Positions 10,482 through 21,448 are shown, counted from the stretch's first letter. The stretch: DNA of 64,000 bases from Camellia lanceoleosa (GCA_025200525.1 CM045762.1:110520734-110584733); one strand, 5' to 3'. Numbers and translations are program-made. The notes: generated from the sequence alone by a model not told the origin.

Positions 10482-10923
10482 GAAAAGTGCATGACAACGC
10501 AAGTAAAGAGTGCGCATAACAATGCACTTAAAACGTGCGTGAGAACGCAAGTAAAGAGTGTGCATAACAATGCGATTGAAGCATGCATAACAATGCAAGT
10601 AGAACGTGCATGACAATGCAAGTGGCGTGCATAACAGTGCAAGTGAAAAGGTGCACAACAATGCAAGTAACGTGCGTGATAACACAAGTAAAGTGTGCAT
10701 AACAATGCAAGTAACAAGCGTGACAACGCAAGTAAAATGTGCATAACAATGCAAGTAAAGAGGTACATGACAATGCAACTAGAGTGTGCGTGACAACGCA
10801 ACTAGAGTGTGCGTGACAATGTGACTGGAGAGGGTGCATAACAATGCAACTAGAGCGTGCGTAACAATGCAAGTGAAAAGGTGCGTGTCAACATGAAAGT
10901 GGTGTGCATAACAATGCGAGGAA
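10482..10923. repeat. Minisatellite in the 3' UTR of element A, right block
   Basis: About 18 copies of the same 22-26 bp unit as at 9958-10118, with variants such as GTGCGTGACAACGCAAGTAAA. On the element's sense strand the core reads TTGCATTGTTATGCAC. Variable tandem repeats in this position are known for Ogre-like elements. Confidence 0.9.
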
Positions 10924-11212
10924 TGTGCAACTTCAATAGCATGTTTGAAGCAAATGCCAAATAAGAAAATACAAGCTTGAACGAGACCAATTCAAATGCA
11001 ACCTCTGATTTACCTCTCGGAGGGGTCACAACATACTTAAAAAGGATACACATTGCTCTTGACAAGTGACGATGAGCGATGCATCGAAGACGTGAATCAA
11101 AGTTCCCACGGGGACATTTCGAGTCGAAAATAGTGAACTTTTCTTGCACTTTCTCGAGACCCAAGGACCCCAACCAGTCTGAAAACACTCAGGGAGGACA
11201 ATGGGACCCTGA

Positions 11213-11322
11213 AGACCACCCAGGAGGGCTACCGACCACCTACACCAGTTGCAAACCACTTGTAGACCACCAAAGTGGTCAGTCAACTAGAAAAACTGGT
11301 TGGCCGACTAGTTTAGCAAAAC
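11213..11322. promoter_or_regulatory. GTGGTC array upstream of aORF1 (element A)
   Basis: GAAGACCACC, CCGACCACC, TAGACCACCAAAGTGGTC and TTGGCCGACTAG occur within 110 bp, about 400-500 bp upstream of the aORF1 ATG. The motif type is the same as in the LTR U3. A T/A-rich TTTTAATAC at about 11354 could act as a TATA element. Confidence 0.5.
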
Positions 11323-11710
11323 TAGGGCAATTTGGTCTTTTGAGGCTCGGCCCTTTTAATACACAACTCCAAATCACTTTTCATCACATCTTCAAAGCCG
11401 AAATTGACTCCCCCTCCTTCCTAGACCCTTTTCCCTCTCAGATCCGGGGTTTGCACGCGTTTTCCAACGCCCCACGCGAAGTTAATTAGCTAAAAACTTT
11501 CGATTCTCTTCGTTTTAAACCGATCATAATTTGTTTTCGGAGCTTCTTTCTCCATTTCCACCACTTGAGGTATGTTTCTCTCTAAGTTTAGCACCTTTTC
11601 CCAGGCTTTGACTTTCTTTGACTTTTTCTCTACTTGAGAGTTGACTTTTGTTGACTTTTTGCAATTTTAGCTCATTTCACTCATTTTTGCTCATTTTGCA
11701 CCTTTTTCAG

Positions 11711-14700
11711 ATGGCTGGCCACATCCCGTACGATGGGGGTTCTCCGCGAGTAGAGGACGAGCCTGACATCATGCCATTGCCGCCTAGGATTCGGCCTTTC
11801 GACCCGGAGAGGTACCACCCTCAGGAGCACATACTACTACCGAGCACTTTCCATCATTTCACAGATTTTGCGCGACGGGCACCCGCAGACTTGCTACTAC
11901 GGGAGCTGGAGTCTCACTTGAGTCACCACGCCGCTGAGGTGCGATCGCACTTCTACATTTTCTGCGATGTATTTTTCATTTCTTGCACACTTATGCTTTC
12001 GCTATGTATTTTATCTATCGTTCTGAACACATGTACATGCGCAGCACTTCTGTTCATTCTGAAACATAGTTCACACATTGCAATTCTGCTCATTCTGAGC
12101 ACAAGTTGCACACTGCATTTCTGCTCATTCTGCACATAGCTCAAACACAGCATTCTATTCATTCTGAAACTAAATACATCTGTTCATTCTGCACACAGCT
12201 CACACTGTATTTCTATTCATTCTGAACGCAGGTAGCTTCCCGTTTCACCCAGGGATATGGATCGATCATAGCGAGGGAGTGGTACATGGAGCTTCCAGAT
12301 GGTGTTTGACATATCGTTGATGAGGCAGGGTTTGGCCCATTTTGTGTGGGGTTATCGCGTCTTCGAGCGAGTAGGACCCTTATGGACGCATTACTAGAGA
12401 GATTGTGGGACACCACCAACTCCTTTCATTTCTCAGCCACTAGGGACATGACAATGACCCCGTATGACTTTTCTATGCTGATGGGCCTCGACGTGGGAGG
12501 TTGACCGATCCCATATGATTTCGATATGAGCGAGTGCGAGGCAACTTGGACTTATCATCTTAGAGCCCATCCGCCGATCTATTGATCATCATGCATGGTC
12601 AGATACACCTGGTTCACTGAGCAGTACAGAGGGACTGTGCCTGAGACTATCGAGGCCACAGAGCAATATACCTGGGGATTCCTGATGTTCCTTCTCGAGA
12701 CCACATTGTTCTCCGACAGGGGGAACACGGTCAGGCTATATCTTCTGACTGCTCTAGTAGACCTATCCCAGGTCCGGCACTTTGATTGGGGCGGCGCTGG
12801 CCTTGCTACCCTTTACTGCTATATGAGCGCAACCTCCCGCAGGTCGGGGAACATAGTAGGTGGCTACTGGATAGCCTGGGAGGTACATTCTGCCCTCTTG
12901 ATTTACATTTCTGCTTTTCATTACCTATACACTACACAGTCCACACATCACACACATTAAATTCAGACTAAAGATTCTATATTTTCTACACATTTTGTAT
13001 TCAGATTTTGCACTCAACATTCTCAGATTTTCTATACATTCTCAGATTCGTGATTCTACACTTAGCATTCTGTATTTTCTATACATTTTGTATTCAAGAT
13101 TCTCGACTCAAGATTCTCAGATTTTCTATACATTCAGATTCAGATTCGCACTCAAGATTCGTATTTTCTATACATTCGATTCGACCGCCATCGCCTTTGT
13201 CTTTCACAGCTGTGGATATGCGCCTACTTCCTGACGCTTGCCCCCGATCTGGAGGTTGAGGCACCACTCGAGGTGTCATGCTCACGTAGATTTGAGGGTC
13301 GATGCCATCCTAGGCCCAGACAGAATCTACCATATCTCAGCCAGTATTTTGACACTGTACGGGCGACCGAGGTAATCCAGAACTCTCAGTTCTTCATGCT
13401 TTTAGCTTCGGTTCATCTTGCATATTTATGACAATTGATCAATTCATGCACTTGTTATTCGCAAATCACCTGGCAACCTTGGATAGTCATGCCAGGGTAT
13501 TCTCGGTTCTAGTTTGCTGGGGCATGGGGCACCTCCCGATACCGGATTTTGTTTGAGGGACCAGTTGGCAGAGCCTGGTTTCTTGAGGAGCGCTTCATGT
13601 GCCAGACACTGAGTAATCCTGCTCAGGAGATCCCATCATTGCCTCTATCAAATATGCAGACCACAGAGAGTCTCACTCCCTGGGAGGTTAGTGACCTTAT
13701 GCAGGGTGCTGATGCAGTCCTTTTCTTGGAGGAGGGGGAGTACACGACATATCTCGACACATACCTGATGCCCCCTCTGACAGGTATTCGTGCCTCCATG
13801 AGGAGAGCTGCTGACATTCATTCATTAAGCTATGCCCGAGCTACAGACATACCTTCGACTAGCAGGGCCAGCACATCGAAAGGCAGGACCAGGGAGATGC
13901 CCCCCACTTGGCAGTGTGCTGGGTGGCTAGATCCTCCGACTGATCTGACAGGCTAGCGGTATGGGACACCATACCAAATTCCGCTAGAGCCTTCATTGCC
14001 AGATCATCGATACGTTAGTGCCCCTGACTCAGCATCGGTATGCTCCACAGCTTTTACTTATCATTTAGATATTTAGACATTCATTCATTCACTGATGACT
14101 TCAACTTGCATCTGCAGCCTCCGAGAGGATATGTTGAGGGGTTGCTCAAGGCAATGGCCTTACTCGAGGGTATGGTCTTGAGGAGAGAGATGATGTTGTA
14201 CGCCCACCGCATTCTGATACTTTTCAGTTTCCTTGTATTTATCATACTTCTGATGACATACCAAAACTGAATATTTCACTGCACTGAATCACTACATGTA
14301 TAGAGCACACTCGACACATCACATTCACATACTATATCTGCGTGTATTCATTCTATGCACCATACTTGCATCTGATATACATACTCTAGCTGATGTATTC
14401 AAGCTGCCTTTTTCAGGTTACACCTCTATAGGCCGGGCCACCCAGCCCTTCTCGAGTAGTGGGGAAAGGGATCCCGGTACGCGGTCGAGGGAGGTGTCAA
14501 GTGCCTGCCAGACATGATGACCTGTCCAGGGAGGAGGAGGAGTCTGCACACCCTCAGTCAGAGACAGCTGCAGGTAGAGGTGATGAGACCGGTTCTGGTT
14601 CTGAGGGCAGAGGCGACGCCGAGGAGGATTCCGAGGATGGCAGCTCCGATTTAGACAAGGATGCCGACGGTGGTGGTGCAGAGGTTGCTTAGCCGAAGAG

Positions 14701-14725
14701 GGTGAAGAGGGCCTCTCGATCTTGA
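11711..14725 (+). pseudogene. aORF1: antisense plant mobile domain (PMD) gene, six exons
   Basis: The gene lies on the plus strand of minus-strand element A, between the 3' LTR and pol. I infer a 5' UTR intron (11570-11710) whose acceptor abuts ATG. Coding exons are 11711-11938, 12232-12882, 13210-13371, 13465-14037, 14118-14216 and 14417-14725, all phase 0, giving about 670 codons. Exon 2 carries the PMD-type segments: WDTTNSFHFS, TPYDFSMLMGLDVGG, a Thr/Trp-rich middle and GNTVRLYLLTALVDL. Exon 3 starts LWICAYFLTL, matching the family's Trp/Ala helix. The tail is acidic and ends KRVKRASRS. PMD (aminotransferase-like) proteins include nuclear MAIN/MAIL1 silencing factors and many transposon-borne copies; the role here is unknown. 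Three TGA and one TAG stop interrupt exons 2, 4 and 6, intron 3 ends AA, and the exon 5 donor is AT, so this copy is dead. Confidence 0.8.
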
Positions 14726-15002
14726 GCCAGATAGCACCATTTCAGATGTTTTTGCTTTGTTTTCTTTTTACTAGTAGTTGTAGCACATTGTACAGCGTGA
14801 GGCAGTTTTATTTTCCTTAAAACTTATAACTTGTTGTAAAAAGAAACCATGATGGAATGAAAACAACTTTTTGTTGAAAAATTATTGCATTTGTATTCTA
14901 AGCATCGCATCGTAGCATTTTGAACAAAAATGAGATTGTTGGAAGTTTGAACACTTGATAAGCACTTACCAAGTCAGGTAGTGAACCAACGTAACAAACA
15001 AA
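14726..15002 (+). other. 3' flank of aORF1 (element A)
   Basis: No gene. It contains the same TTGTAGCACATTGTACAGC segment as 3068-3100 in element B. No canonical AATAAA is seen. Confidence 0.5.
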
Positions 15003-15140
15003 ACGACTTAAAGAATAATTCGATAAACGAATTACAACAACTCGATAAGCAACGAGAAACAACTCGATAAACAAATCATGACAACTCGATAATCAAAGAG
15101 TAATAACTCGATAAGCAGAACTTAACAACTTGATAAGGAA
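15003..15140. repeat. ACAACTCGATAAG short tandem repeat upstream of aORF2 (element A)
   Basis: About six copies of a 20-25 bp unit with core ACAACTCGATAAGCAA. The counterpart in element B is 3378-3475. Confidence 0.8.
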
Positions 15141-15244
15141 ATGCATATTGGGCAAACAAAGCAACCGGACACATCTGAAACAGAAGTAAACTCAAACCTT
15201 CAGCACTCTCAAAACATAGGAAGGGTAGGAACTCTTTGCTGGAG

Positions 15245-15372
15245 GTTAGAAGTGGTTGTAGGCCACTTTTTGCTCATTGTTGACCAGCTAAAATAGCTTG
15301 CCGACCAATGGTCCGCAGACCAAAAAATGTCGCTAGTCGACCAGAAAAAGTGGTCGACCGACCAGTGTGGCT
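15245..15372. promoter_or_regulatory. GTGGTC array upstream of aORF2 (element A)
   Basis: AGTGGTTGTAGGCCACTTTT, TTGCCGACCAATGG, AGTCGACCAG and AAGTGGTCGACCGACCAG fall 105-230 bp upstream of the aORF2 ATG at 15477. The same motif family precedes aORF1 and the LTR TATA box. Confidence 0.5.
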
Positions 15373-15476
15373 GGGGGACCTCCAGATTTTTGCCATATGT
15401 CCTCTAAACAGTGCCTTGTCCTCCGTAAAGGTTCCAGCTTCGTGGTTCCCTCATTATAACTCAGTTTCTCCTCCAA

Positions 15477-16704
15477 ATGGAAGCATTTCTTGTCCAAAAT
15501 CTCAAAAATTGGATTGCTAACTTGATGGCTCGTAAAAAGCGAATTTCCGGGGCTTCGAATAAATGCACTATTCACGCCACGCCGAGCCGCATTTTCCGTT
15601 CCTCCATGCCGTGGCAAGGTGTTGGAATCTGGTAACTCATGTTTTTAGCTTTGGCAGACAAGAGATATGTCCTACTTTCGAAGACTTTCAAGATTTGATG
15701 GAGTCCGAGTGCGATGAAGAGATCTTGCCCCAATTCTGCTTCGGCCACATCCAAGCCTTAGGACGGATGTGCGGGCTCACTTTGCATGACGCTTGGTCTT
15801 TGATTTGCGACGGAGCACTGGACATTCCGAGCCTGATTCGTCGATTTTCTGATGTCGATGGCCACGGTGATCATCACTGGCAGGGTTTTCGGAGGCATGC
15901 GCTTTGTTTGTGCATGTTGTCTCACTTCTTGCTCGCCCCGAGAGGGCAAGAGCTGCATTGCCATGACACTAGCTGAGACATTGATGGATTTGGATTCTTT
16001 TCATCCCCGAGAGATGACTAGATTCGCGGGGAGTCCACTGCTGTTGCAGGTAATGTTTCCCACCCTTCTCACATATATTTCTCACATCACTCGGCCCTCA
16101 GGCTCGGTTTTTCTCTCAAAACCCTTTTCTCACTTTTCTCTCCACGTACACCTCTATATTCTTTAATCTCTCATTTTTCATCCCTCCCCAAATATGGTTG
16201 ATGGACAAGTTGAAGGTTGTGGACTCATGCCCAACATATTCAGCTAGCGGCTATTTCTTCCAGCGACGTCTAGTCGATGCCCCAGATGGGGGATGGTGGT
16301 GCAAATGGATGTGCAGTCTATCTGCTGTCAACATTGCTTGGCGCTGCCCCTGGCTTAATCTGCCGGCGATGAGTAATAGCATGTCTCGCCAGCCCAGGAT
16401 TCAGTTGATCGGCTTGACAAATTGTGTCTTTTACTTCCCGTTCCAATTCCGATACCAGTTTGGGTATGATCAGACTTGCCTAAAGAAAGGGATAGAGTAC
16501 CGTGCCGCATTTCCAGTCTAAGGCGTACAGCTAGCTCGGTATGCCACAGCATGGAGGACAAGAGAGATTCTGGCCCCCGTTCCCATTTTCAGTTGCACCC
16601 TCTTTGATGAGTGCATAGCTTGGCTTGATGAAAAGGCGCAAGTTGGGCCGACTTTGGCATCAGAGGCTTCCACAAGCTCTGGGAGGAGGCGTAGGAACAC
16701 CTGA
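15477..16704 (+). pseudogene. aORF2: antisense two-exon gene, DUF7745-like
   Basis: ATG at 15477 opens a frame starting MEAFLVQNLKNWIANL. Exon 1 runs to 16049 (GT donor GTAATG) and exon 2 is 16192-16704. Recognisable blocks are FLHAVARCWNLVTHVFSFG, EICPTFEDF, ETLMDLDSFHPREMTRFAG, SPLLLQ joined to IWLMDKL, NIAWRCPWLNLPAMS and QLIGLTNCVFYFPF. They resemble DUF7745, a plant retroelement-associated family of unknown function; the assignment is from memory of motifs. The acceptor is CAA where element B has CAG. Frameshifts near 15520, loss of about 50 bases near 15935 relative to B and a TAG after AFPV show decay. It faces pol tail to tail, about 650 bp apart. Confidence 0.65.
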
Positions 16705-16761
16705 CTTATCCGTGCCCCGAATTTATTGCTTTATCAGTACTTTCAAGTTTTTTTTGAATGT

Positions 16762-16767
16762 AATAAA
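16762..16767 (+). terminator. Polyadenylation signal of aORF2 (element A)
   Basis: AATAAA lies 58 bp after the aORF2 stop. The same signal is at 36440-36445 in element B, also 58 bp after its stop. Confidence 0.55.
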
Positions 16768-17220
16768 AGCAACTTCAATTTGTATTCAAGAGTAGGAGAA
16801 CTCTATCAAATCAATGTAATTGAACGCTAGGGTATCGAAAATTTTCCATTTGGTCCAAAAATGGTCCAAGTCGTAAAAAGATTAATTTAAGCAAAATCAA
16901 CTTTTATTCAAACTTTTCAAAACCATTTTTGATATGGATCACAACTGGACATGCTAGAGATCTATCCTTGAGATGTATAACCCCAGATCTAACAACTAGA
17001 AAGTTGTCCCTAGTCTGAACAGCACTGCACTGGAGATCATAACCGAGCTCTTGAATGCAGAATAGACAAAGTTGACCAACATGATCACATGGACAAAGTT
17101 GATTTGGAAGTGTTTATGGCTGTACTTCATAATGAAGTTGCCTACATATCCCAAAGATGGGAATCAAGCCTTACGGAGTTCGGTTCAGGTTCACTCGTGT
17201 TTTAACGGTCACCTTTTATG

Positions 17221-17346
17221 CTCTAACTTTTGCCAAGGCCGCCCTTTCTAGGTTTTCAACCTTGCGAGCTCAGTTTTAATTATTACAAATTTTTCATGCT
17301 TTAACTTTTGCCTAGGTCGCCCTTTCGGGTTTTTGGCCTAGCGAGC
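17221..17346. repeat. Two tandem hairpin units after pol (element A)
   Basis: Two related units of about 48 bp begin TAACTTTTGCC. Unit 1 pairs CAAGG with CCTTG and unit 2 pairs CTAGG with CCTAG, around an inner CCC/GGG stem in unit 2. The base changes keep the outer pairing. B has both units at 36902-37026. Unit 2 ends just beyond the pol stop. Confidence 0.55.
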
Positions 17347-17349
17347 CAC

Positions 17350-18493
17350 TCAAGGAAAGTATTTCTTCAACTTGTCCATGTTGATCGGCTGGGAGAACTC
17401 AAGGCCATCTAAATCCATCAGAACAACAGCTCCACCCAACCAGATAGACTTGATGATGTAGGGACTAGTCCAATTAGGCCTGAACTTGCTCCTAGGGTCG
17501 TGGATGGGAGCTCGGTTGTCTTTGAGTACTAGATCCCCTCTTCAATTCTCGACTTAACCTTCTTGTTGAAAGCCCTAGCAATTCTTCGTTGATAAACCTG
17601 GACGTGACACAGTGCTTTCAGCCTTCTTTCATCAAAGAGCATAAGTTCTTCAACTTCAACTCGCTAATCGCCTCATTTATCCGACACTCACCAATACCCA
17701 TAATGACGGAACCTCAACTTCAATAGGCGTAATGACCTCCATCCCATAGACCAAGGAATATGGAGTTGCCCCGAGAAGTTCAATTGAAGTCCGTAGCCCC
17801 AAAGAGCAAAAAGGCAAATTATCCGCCGCCCTATAGGTTTCCACCATCTTCTCGTAATGTGCTTGATGTTCTTGTTGATGGCCTCAATCGCCTGCTGGTT
17901 TGCGGCCGATATATAGATGACTTATGAAAAGCCATGTTGTACTTCTCCAATAAGTCGATGACCTCCTTCTTGAAGTGGGAACCATTATCCGAAATAATCT
18001 CATTCGGGACCCCATAGTGATAGATGATGTTGTTTCTAATGAACTTAGCAACATGTGATGCCTTCCATACCACATAAGATTGGGCCTCAACCCATTTCGT
18101 GAAGTAGTCTATCGCTACCAGAATGTACTCATGCCCGTTGGACCCCTTCGGAGTGACAGCTCCAATTACATCAATCTCCCAGATTGAAAACGGCCATGGC
18201 GAAGTCATGTTGTACAGCTTCGACGGCGGAATGTTCATGCGGTTTGCATGGATCTGACATTTGTGGCATTGCCAGACAAAGCCAGTACAATCCTCCTCCA
18301 CGGTTGACCAATAATAACCTTGTCTAAGGATCTTCCGAGCTAGCATCACTCCGCTCATGTGCGCTCCGCACTCTCCTCCATGGATGGCCTCCATCAGGCG
18401 CTTGGACTCTTCAGCATCAACACACAGTTTTTGCATCCCGAGATAACCCCGCTTGTACAGTTTACCCCTACAAACGATGAACTGAGTAGCCAT
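17350..18493 (-). pseudogene. Integrase of element A
   Basis: Minus strand. An N-terminal zinc-binding region shows HGGECGAH and CHKCQIH. The core has the first Asp in WEIDVIG, YFTKWVEA, and the second Asp in EIISDNGSHF. The conserved Glu lies in a different frame after PQTS, because about one base is missing near 17883-17905. The C-terminal part continues to GLEFSQPINMDKLKKYFP and a TGA at 17350-17352. No chromodomain follows, as expected for Tat elements. The protein would insert the cDNA into host DNA, but this copy is frameshifted. Confidence 0.85.
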
Positions 18494-18496
18494 CCT

Positions 18497-19657
18497 TCAA
18501 ATTGCCCTCTTATCTTTGGCATTTGCCCCCGGTGGATACACCTCCCTTTCTAAGAAGTTCCAGATGTCGTAATACCAGGGATTTTCATCTTGTACCTCAT
18601 CTATGGCAACAATCAACTTGTAGGCCGGCACGAATTTCTGTTCAATGATGATCGGACGCATCCGGACTCTGAAAGGGATGTCTATCATAGAAGATAGAGT
18701 TGCTAATGAATCAGTGAACCTATTGTTCTCTCTTAACAGATGAGCGAAATTCAGTTTCTTAAATTGAGGAATCAGAACGTCCAAGCTCTGGTGATAGATT
18801 CTTATCTTTTCTTCTTTAACTTTCCAATCTCCTTTAGCTTGAGATACAACAAGGTTTGAGTCCCCGATGACATCCAACCGTTTTGCCCCTAGTTCCAGGG
18901 AGGCTTCTAGTCTAGCAATACATGCCTCATAGTTCGATACTTTGAACTGGAGTTTGAACGCTAAGGGTATGCGGGAATTGTCGGGTGCTATCAACAACTC
19001 CCCTATCCCATACCCGTATTGGTTTGACGCTCCATCAAAGTACATCGACCAAGTCTCTTCTTCAACATACAGAATGGCGTCGTCTGGGAACAGATACTCA
19101 ACTGCTTCATCACTGTTAACTGGGTGGTCAGCTAGGAACTCCGCTACCACTCTCCCTTTCACTGACTTGCGCATCATGTACTTCAGATCAAATTCGGAAA
19201 GCAAAAGCAACCAACGGGCTAGCCTACCCGTAAGTGTCGGTTTCTCGAAGAGATATTTGATGGAATCTAATCTCGAAACCAGTATTACAGAGTAAGCTAA
19301 TAGGTAGTGCCTCAGCTTCACGGTAGCCCATACCAAGGCCAGACAAGCCTTCTCCAACGGAGTGTAGCGGGTCTCGTAATTCAACATTTTCTTGCTCAAG
19401 TAGTAGACAGCCTTCTCCACTATGTCCTCAGACTCCTGGGCAAGCATGCAGCCCATTGTCGTTTCAAACACTGATAGGTACAGAATCAACGGTTTCCCGG
19501 GCTCAGGCGGTGACAACATAGGTGTGTTCTGTAAATATTGCTTGATCTGCTCGAAAGCAACTTGGCATCGGTCATCCCATTGGAACTTCTTTCCTTTCTT
19601 CAAGAGACCAAAGAGTGGTTCACAAGTTAAGGTTAATTTTGCAATAAACCGTCTCAT
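18497..19657 (-). pseudogene. RNase H plus second (archaeal-type) RNase H of element A
   Basis: An open stretch of 386 codons on the minus strand. The first third is the RT thumb/connection and a worn RNase H (TRYTPLEKACLALVWATVKL). From about residue 205 a second RNase H begins: MYFDGASNQYGYG (Asp), VIGDSNLVV (Asp), ENNRFTDSLA (Asp). The double RNase H is a hallmark of the Tat lineage. Element B reads SNNEAEYGAC where A reads SNYEAC; the four residues NEAE, including the expected catalytic Glu, are lost in frame in A. The product would have degraded RNA in the RNA:DNA hybrid, but this second domain should be inactive. Confidence 0.85.
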
Positions 19658-20860
19658 GAATTATACTTTACCCGGAATGCCTTGCACATCCTTTTCACCC
19701 CTGGTGGCATTTCTAAGATGGCCTTGATTTTGGAAGGGTCGACTTCGATGCCCTTTTGTGTGATCAAGAACCCCAGCATTTTCCCTGCTGTAACACCAAA
19801 TGTACATTTCTGAGGATTCAACCGCAACCGATACTCTCGATCGCTGGAAGAATTTCGCAAGGCTGTAGTGACCCTCTCTTTCCTTGACTTGACAATCATG
19901 TTGTCTCGTACACCTTAACCTCTTTATGGATCATATCGCAAAATTGTGGTCGCAGCTCGCTGATACATAGCCTCATTGTTCTTCGCGAATGGCATCACCC
20001 TATAACAATAGGTTCTACCGGTGGTGAAAGCGCTTCTCCCCGCCTTCTAGTGCCATCAAAATCTGCTTGTTGCCTGCAAACCCCTCCATGACTGAGAGTA
20101 GCGCATGCCAGAAAGAAAGTCCACTAATTCGCCGATATGCGGAGGAAAGTCATCCTTGACGGTTTTGTTCAAATCCTCAAGTCCACACATTCCGACCGCC
20201 ATCCTTCTCGACCGAACTGTATTGGCCAACCAAGTAGGGTATTCAGATACCAGCAGAACCCTGCGCCAATGTGCTTGGTGACCTCTTCGTTGAGCTTCAG
20301 AGTCTAATCCGCAGATCCTTCGAGTTTCGCTAACAAGTCGGCCTCGGGTCAAGAGGGATCCGGTCAGAAACATCTTTGAAATCTTTTAATAAAGCGACTA
20401 AGTGCTCGCGCCTCCAAAGACAACATAGACCCGATTGGGCTACCGTGGGTCCTTTTCAAGACTAACGTTAATTGTGGTGATTTCATTAACCAAAGGTTTT
20501 ACAAACCTCTCCGCTCTTGATCAAGCAAATATTGCAAAATTGGAGGAATTTCTTCCTTGTCGCTTTCATCAAAATTTTGAAAGTCTTGATTAATGTAATA
20601 AATTAAAGGCGTAAAAATTACTCTGAGCCATAGCCATACCATTCTTATTAATAACATCCAGTCCGCTTGATTCCTCTATTATAACAGACTCAAAGGAAAA
20701 AGAAAAAGACGACCTGCACAGGATAGTGGCATACCGGGTATCACCCCCAAGAATACAGACTTGACTCAGATGAGTCAAGAACTCGATTCTCGACTCCACG
20801 CACTTTGGAATCAGATTCCGACGCACTACCTAACCGGGTGCCGCTCGATAAAAAGCCCTC
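19654..20860 (-). pseudogene. Reverse transcriptase of element A
   Basis: Minus strand and badly broken. Recognisable parts are EYPTWLANTV, EDLNKTVKDDFPP, YRLRLNPQKCTFGVTAGKML and GFLITQKGIEVDPSK. Around 19896-19913 the sequence encoding the catalytic YVDD, intact in element B at 39617-39628, has lost one base, so the motif is destroyed and a TGA follows. Several further frameshifts lie between 19950 and 20500. Upstream (20590-20826) is the variable acidic and Ser-rich linker also seen in B. Confidence 0.85.
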
Positions 20861-20869
20861 CTCGTATTG

Positions 20870-21448
20870 CTAGATGAGAGAGAGTGCGATGGATACATCC
20901 AGAATGTTTGAAGATGGGCCTACAGCCGCTTCATTCCCGATCATGGAAACTGAGAAGTTATCCCCTAAGCACTCCAGTACGATATGAGGATCTAAGAGTA
21001 GACAAGCCGGTGCTACCCCAATTTCAGTTTCTGTGCTCTCGGAATCCTCTTCCTTGCACTGCTTAGCCTCAGCTGGTGGGTGCATGCGCTTCAAGAACTT
21101 CATTCCTGCATAATTGCAAGTCAATGAAAATATCAAACCCCGGCAAGCACCGCCTCAAGATTTAGCTATGGCTCGAAGCCGCAGAATGGAAGTCTTCCTC
21201 CTGACAAAGCGCCGTCCGTTCAGGGTGCCCTGGATGGGTCGGTGCATCAACTCATAATGCTTCCCGGCTGGCTTTGCCCTGGCTCTTTCGGCCATCTCTT
21301 TTCCTCTCCTCGTCCAATCCTCTTTGGTAGGCAGATAACCTAAGCCAAAGGTATATGGGTTATCTGACCCTTCGGCCGATGCTGCAACGCCCTTCCGGCC
21401 ACTTCGCCCTAATCCCATCCCAAGGATGTGCTGAAGCTTGTTCATAAG
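20870..21448 (-). pseudogene. G-patch-like linker between protease and RT, element A
   Basis: Minus strand, starting at the solo LTR junction. The segment MNKLQHILGMGLGRSGRKG resembles the glycine-rich G-patch found after the protease of many retroelements. It is followed by TFGLGYLPTKEDWTRR, a block common in plant Tat polyproteins. A basic HYELMHRPIQGTLNG block and an acidic region follow. G-patch domains bind nucleic acid in other retroelements; function here is inferred. The upstream half was cut off by the solo LTR. Confidence 0.65.

Noticed and set aside
9837..10872. Several Cys/His/Leu-rich minus-strand frames.
   Set aside because: They are translations of the 23-25 bp minisatellite.
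9958..10923. Regular short repeats that could suggest a CRISPR array.
   Set aside because: The units are contiguous with no unique spacers, and the context is a plant retrotransposon.
20884..21066. Plus-strand frames across the pol region (also 18942-19295 and 38653-39015).
   Set aside because: They are shadows of the minus-strand polyprotein.
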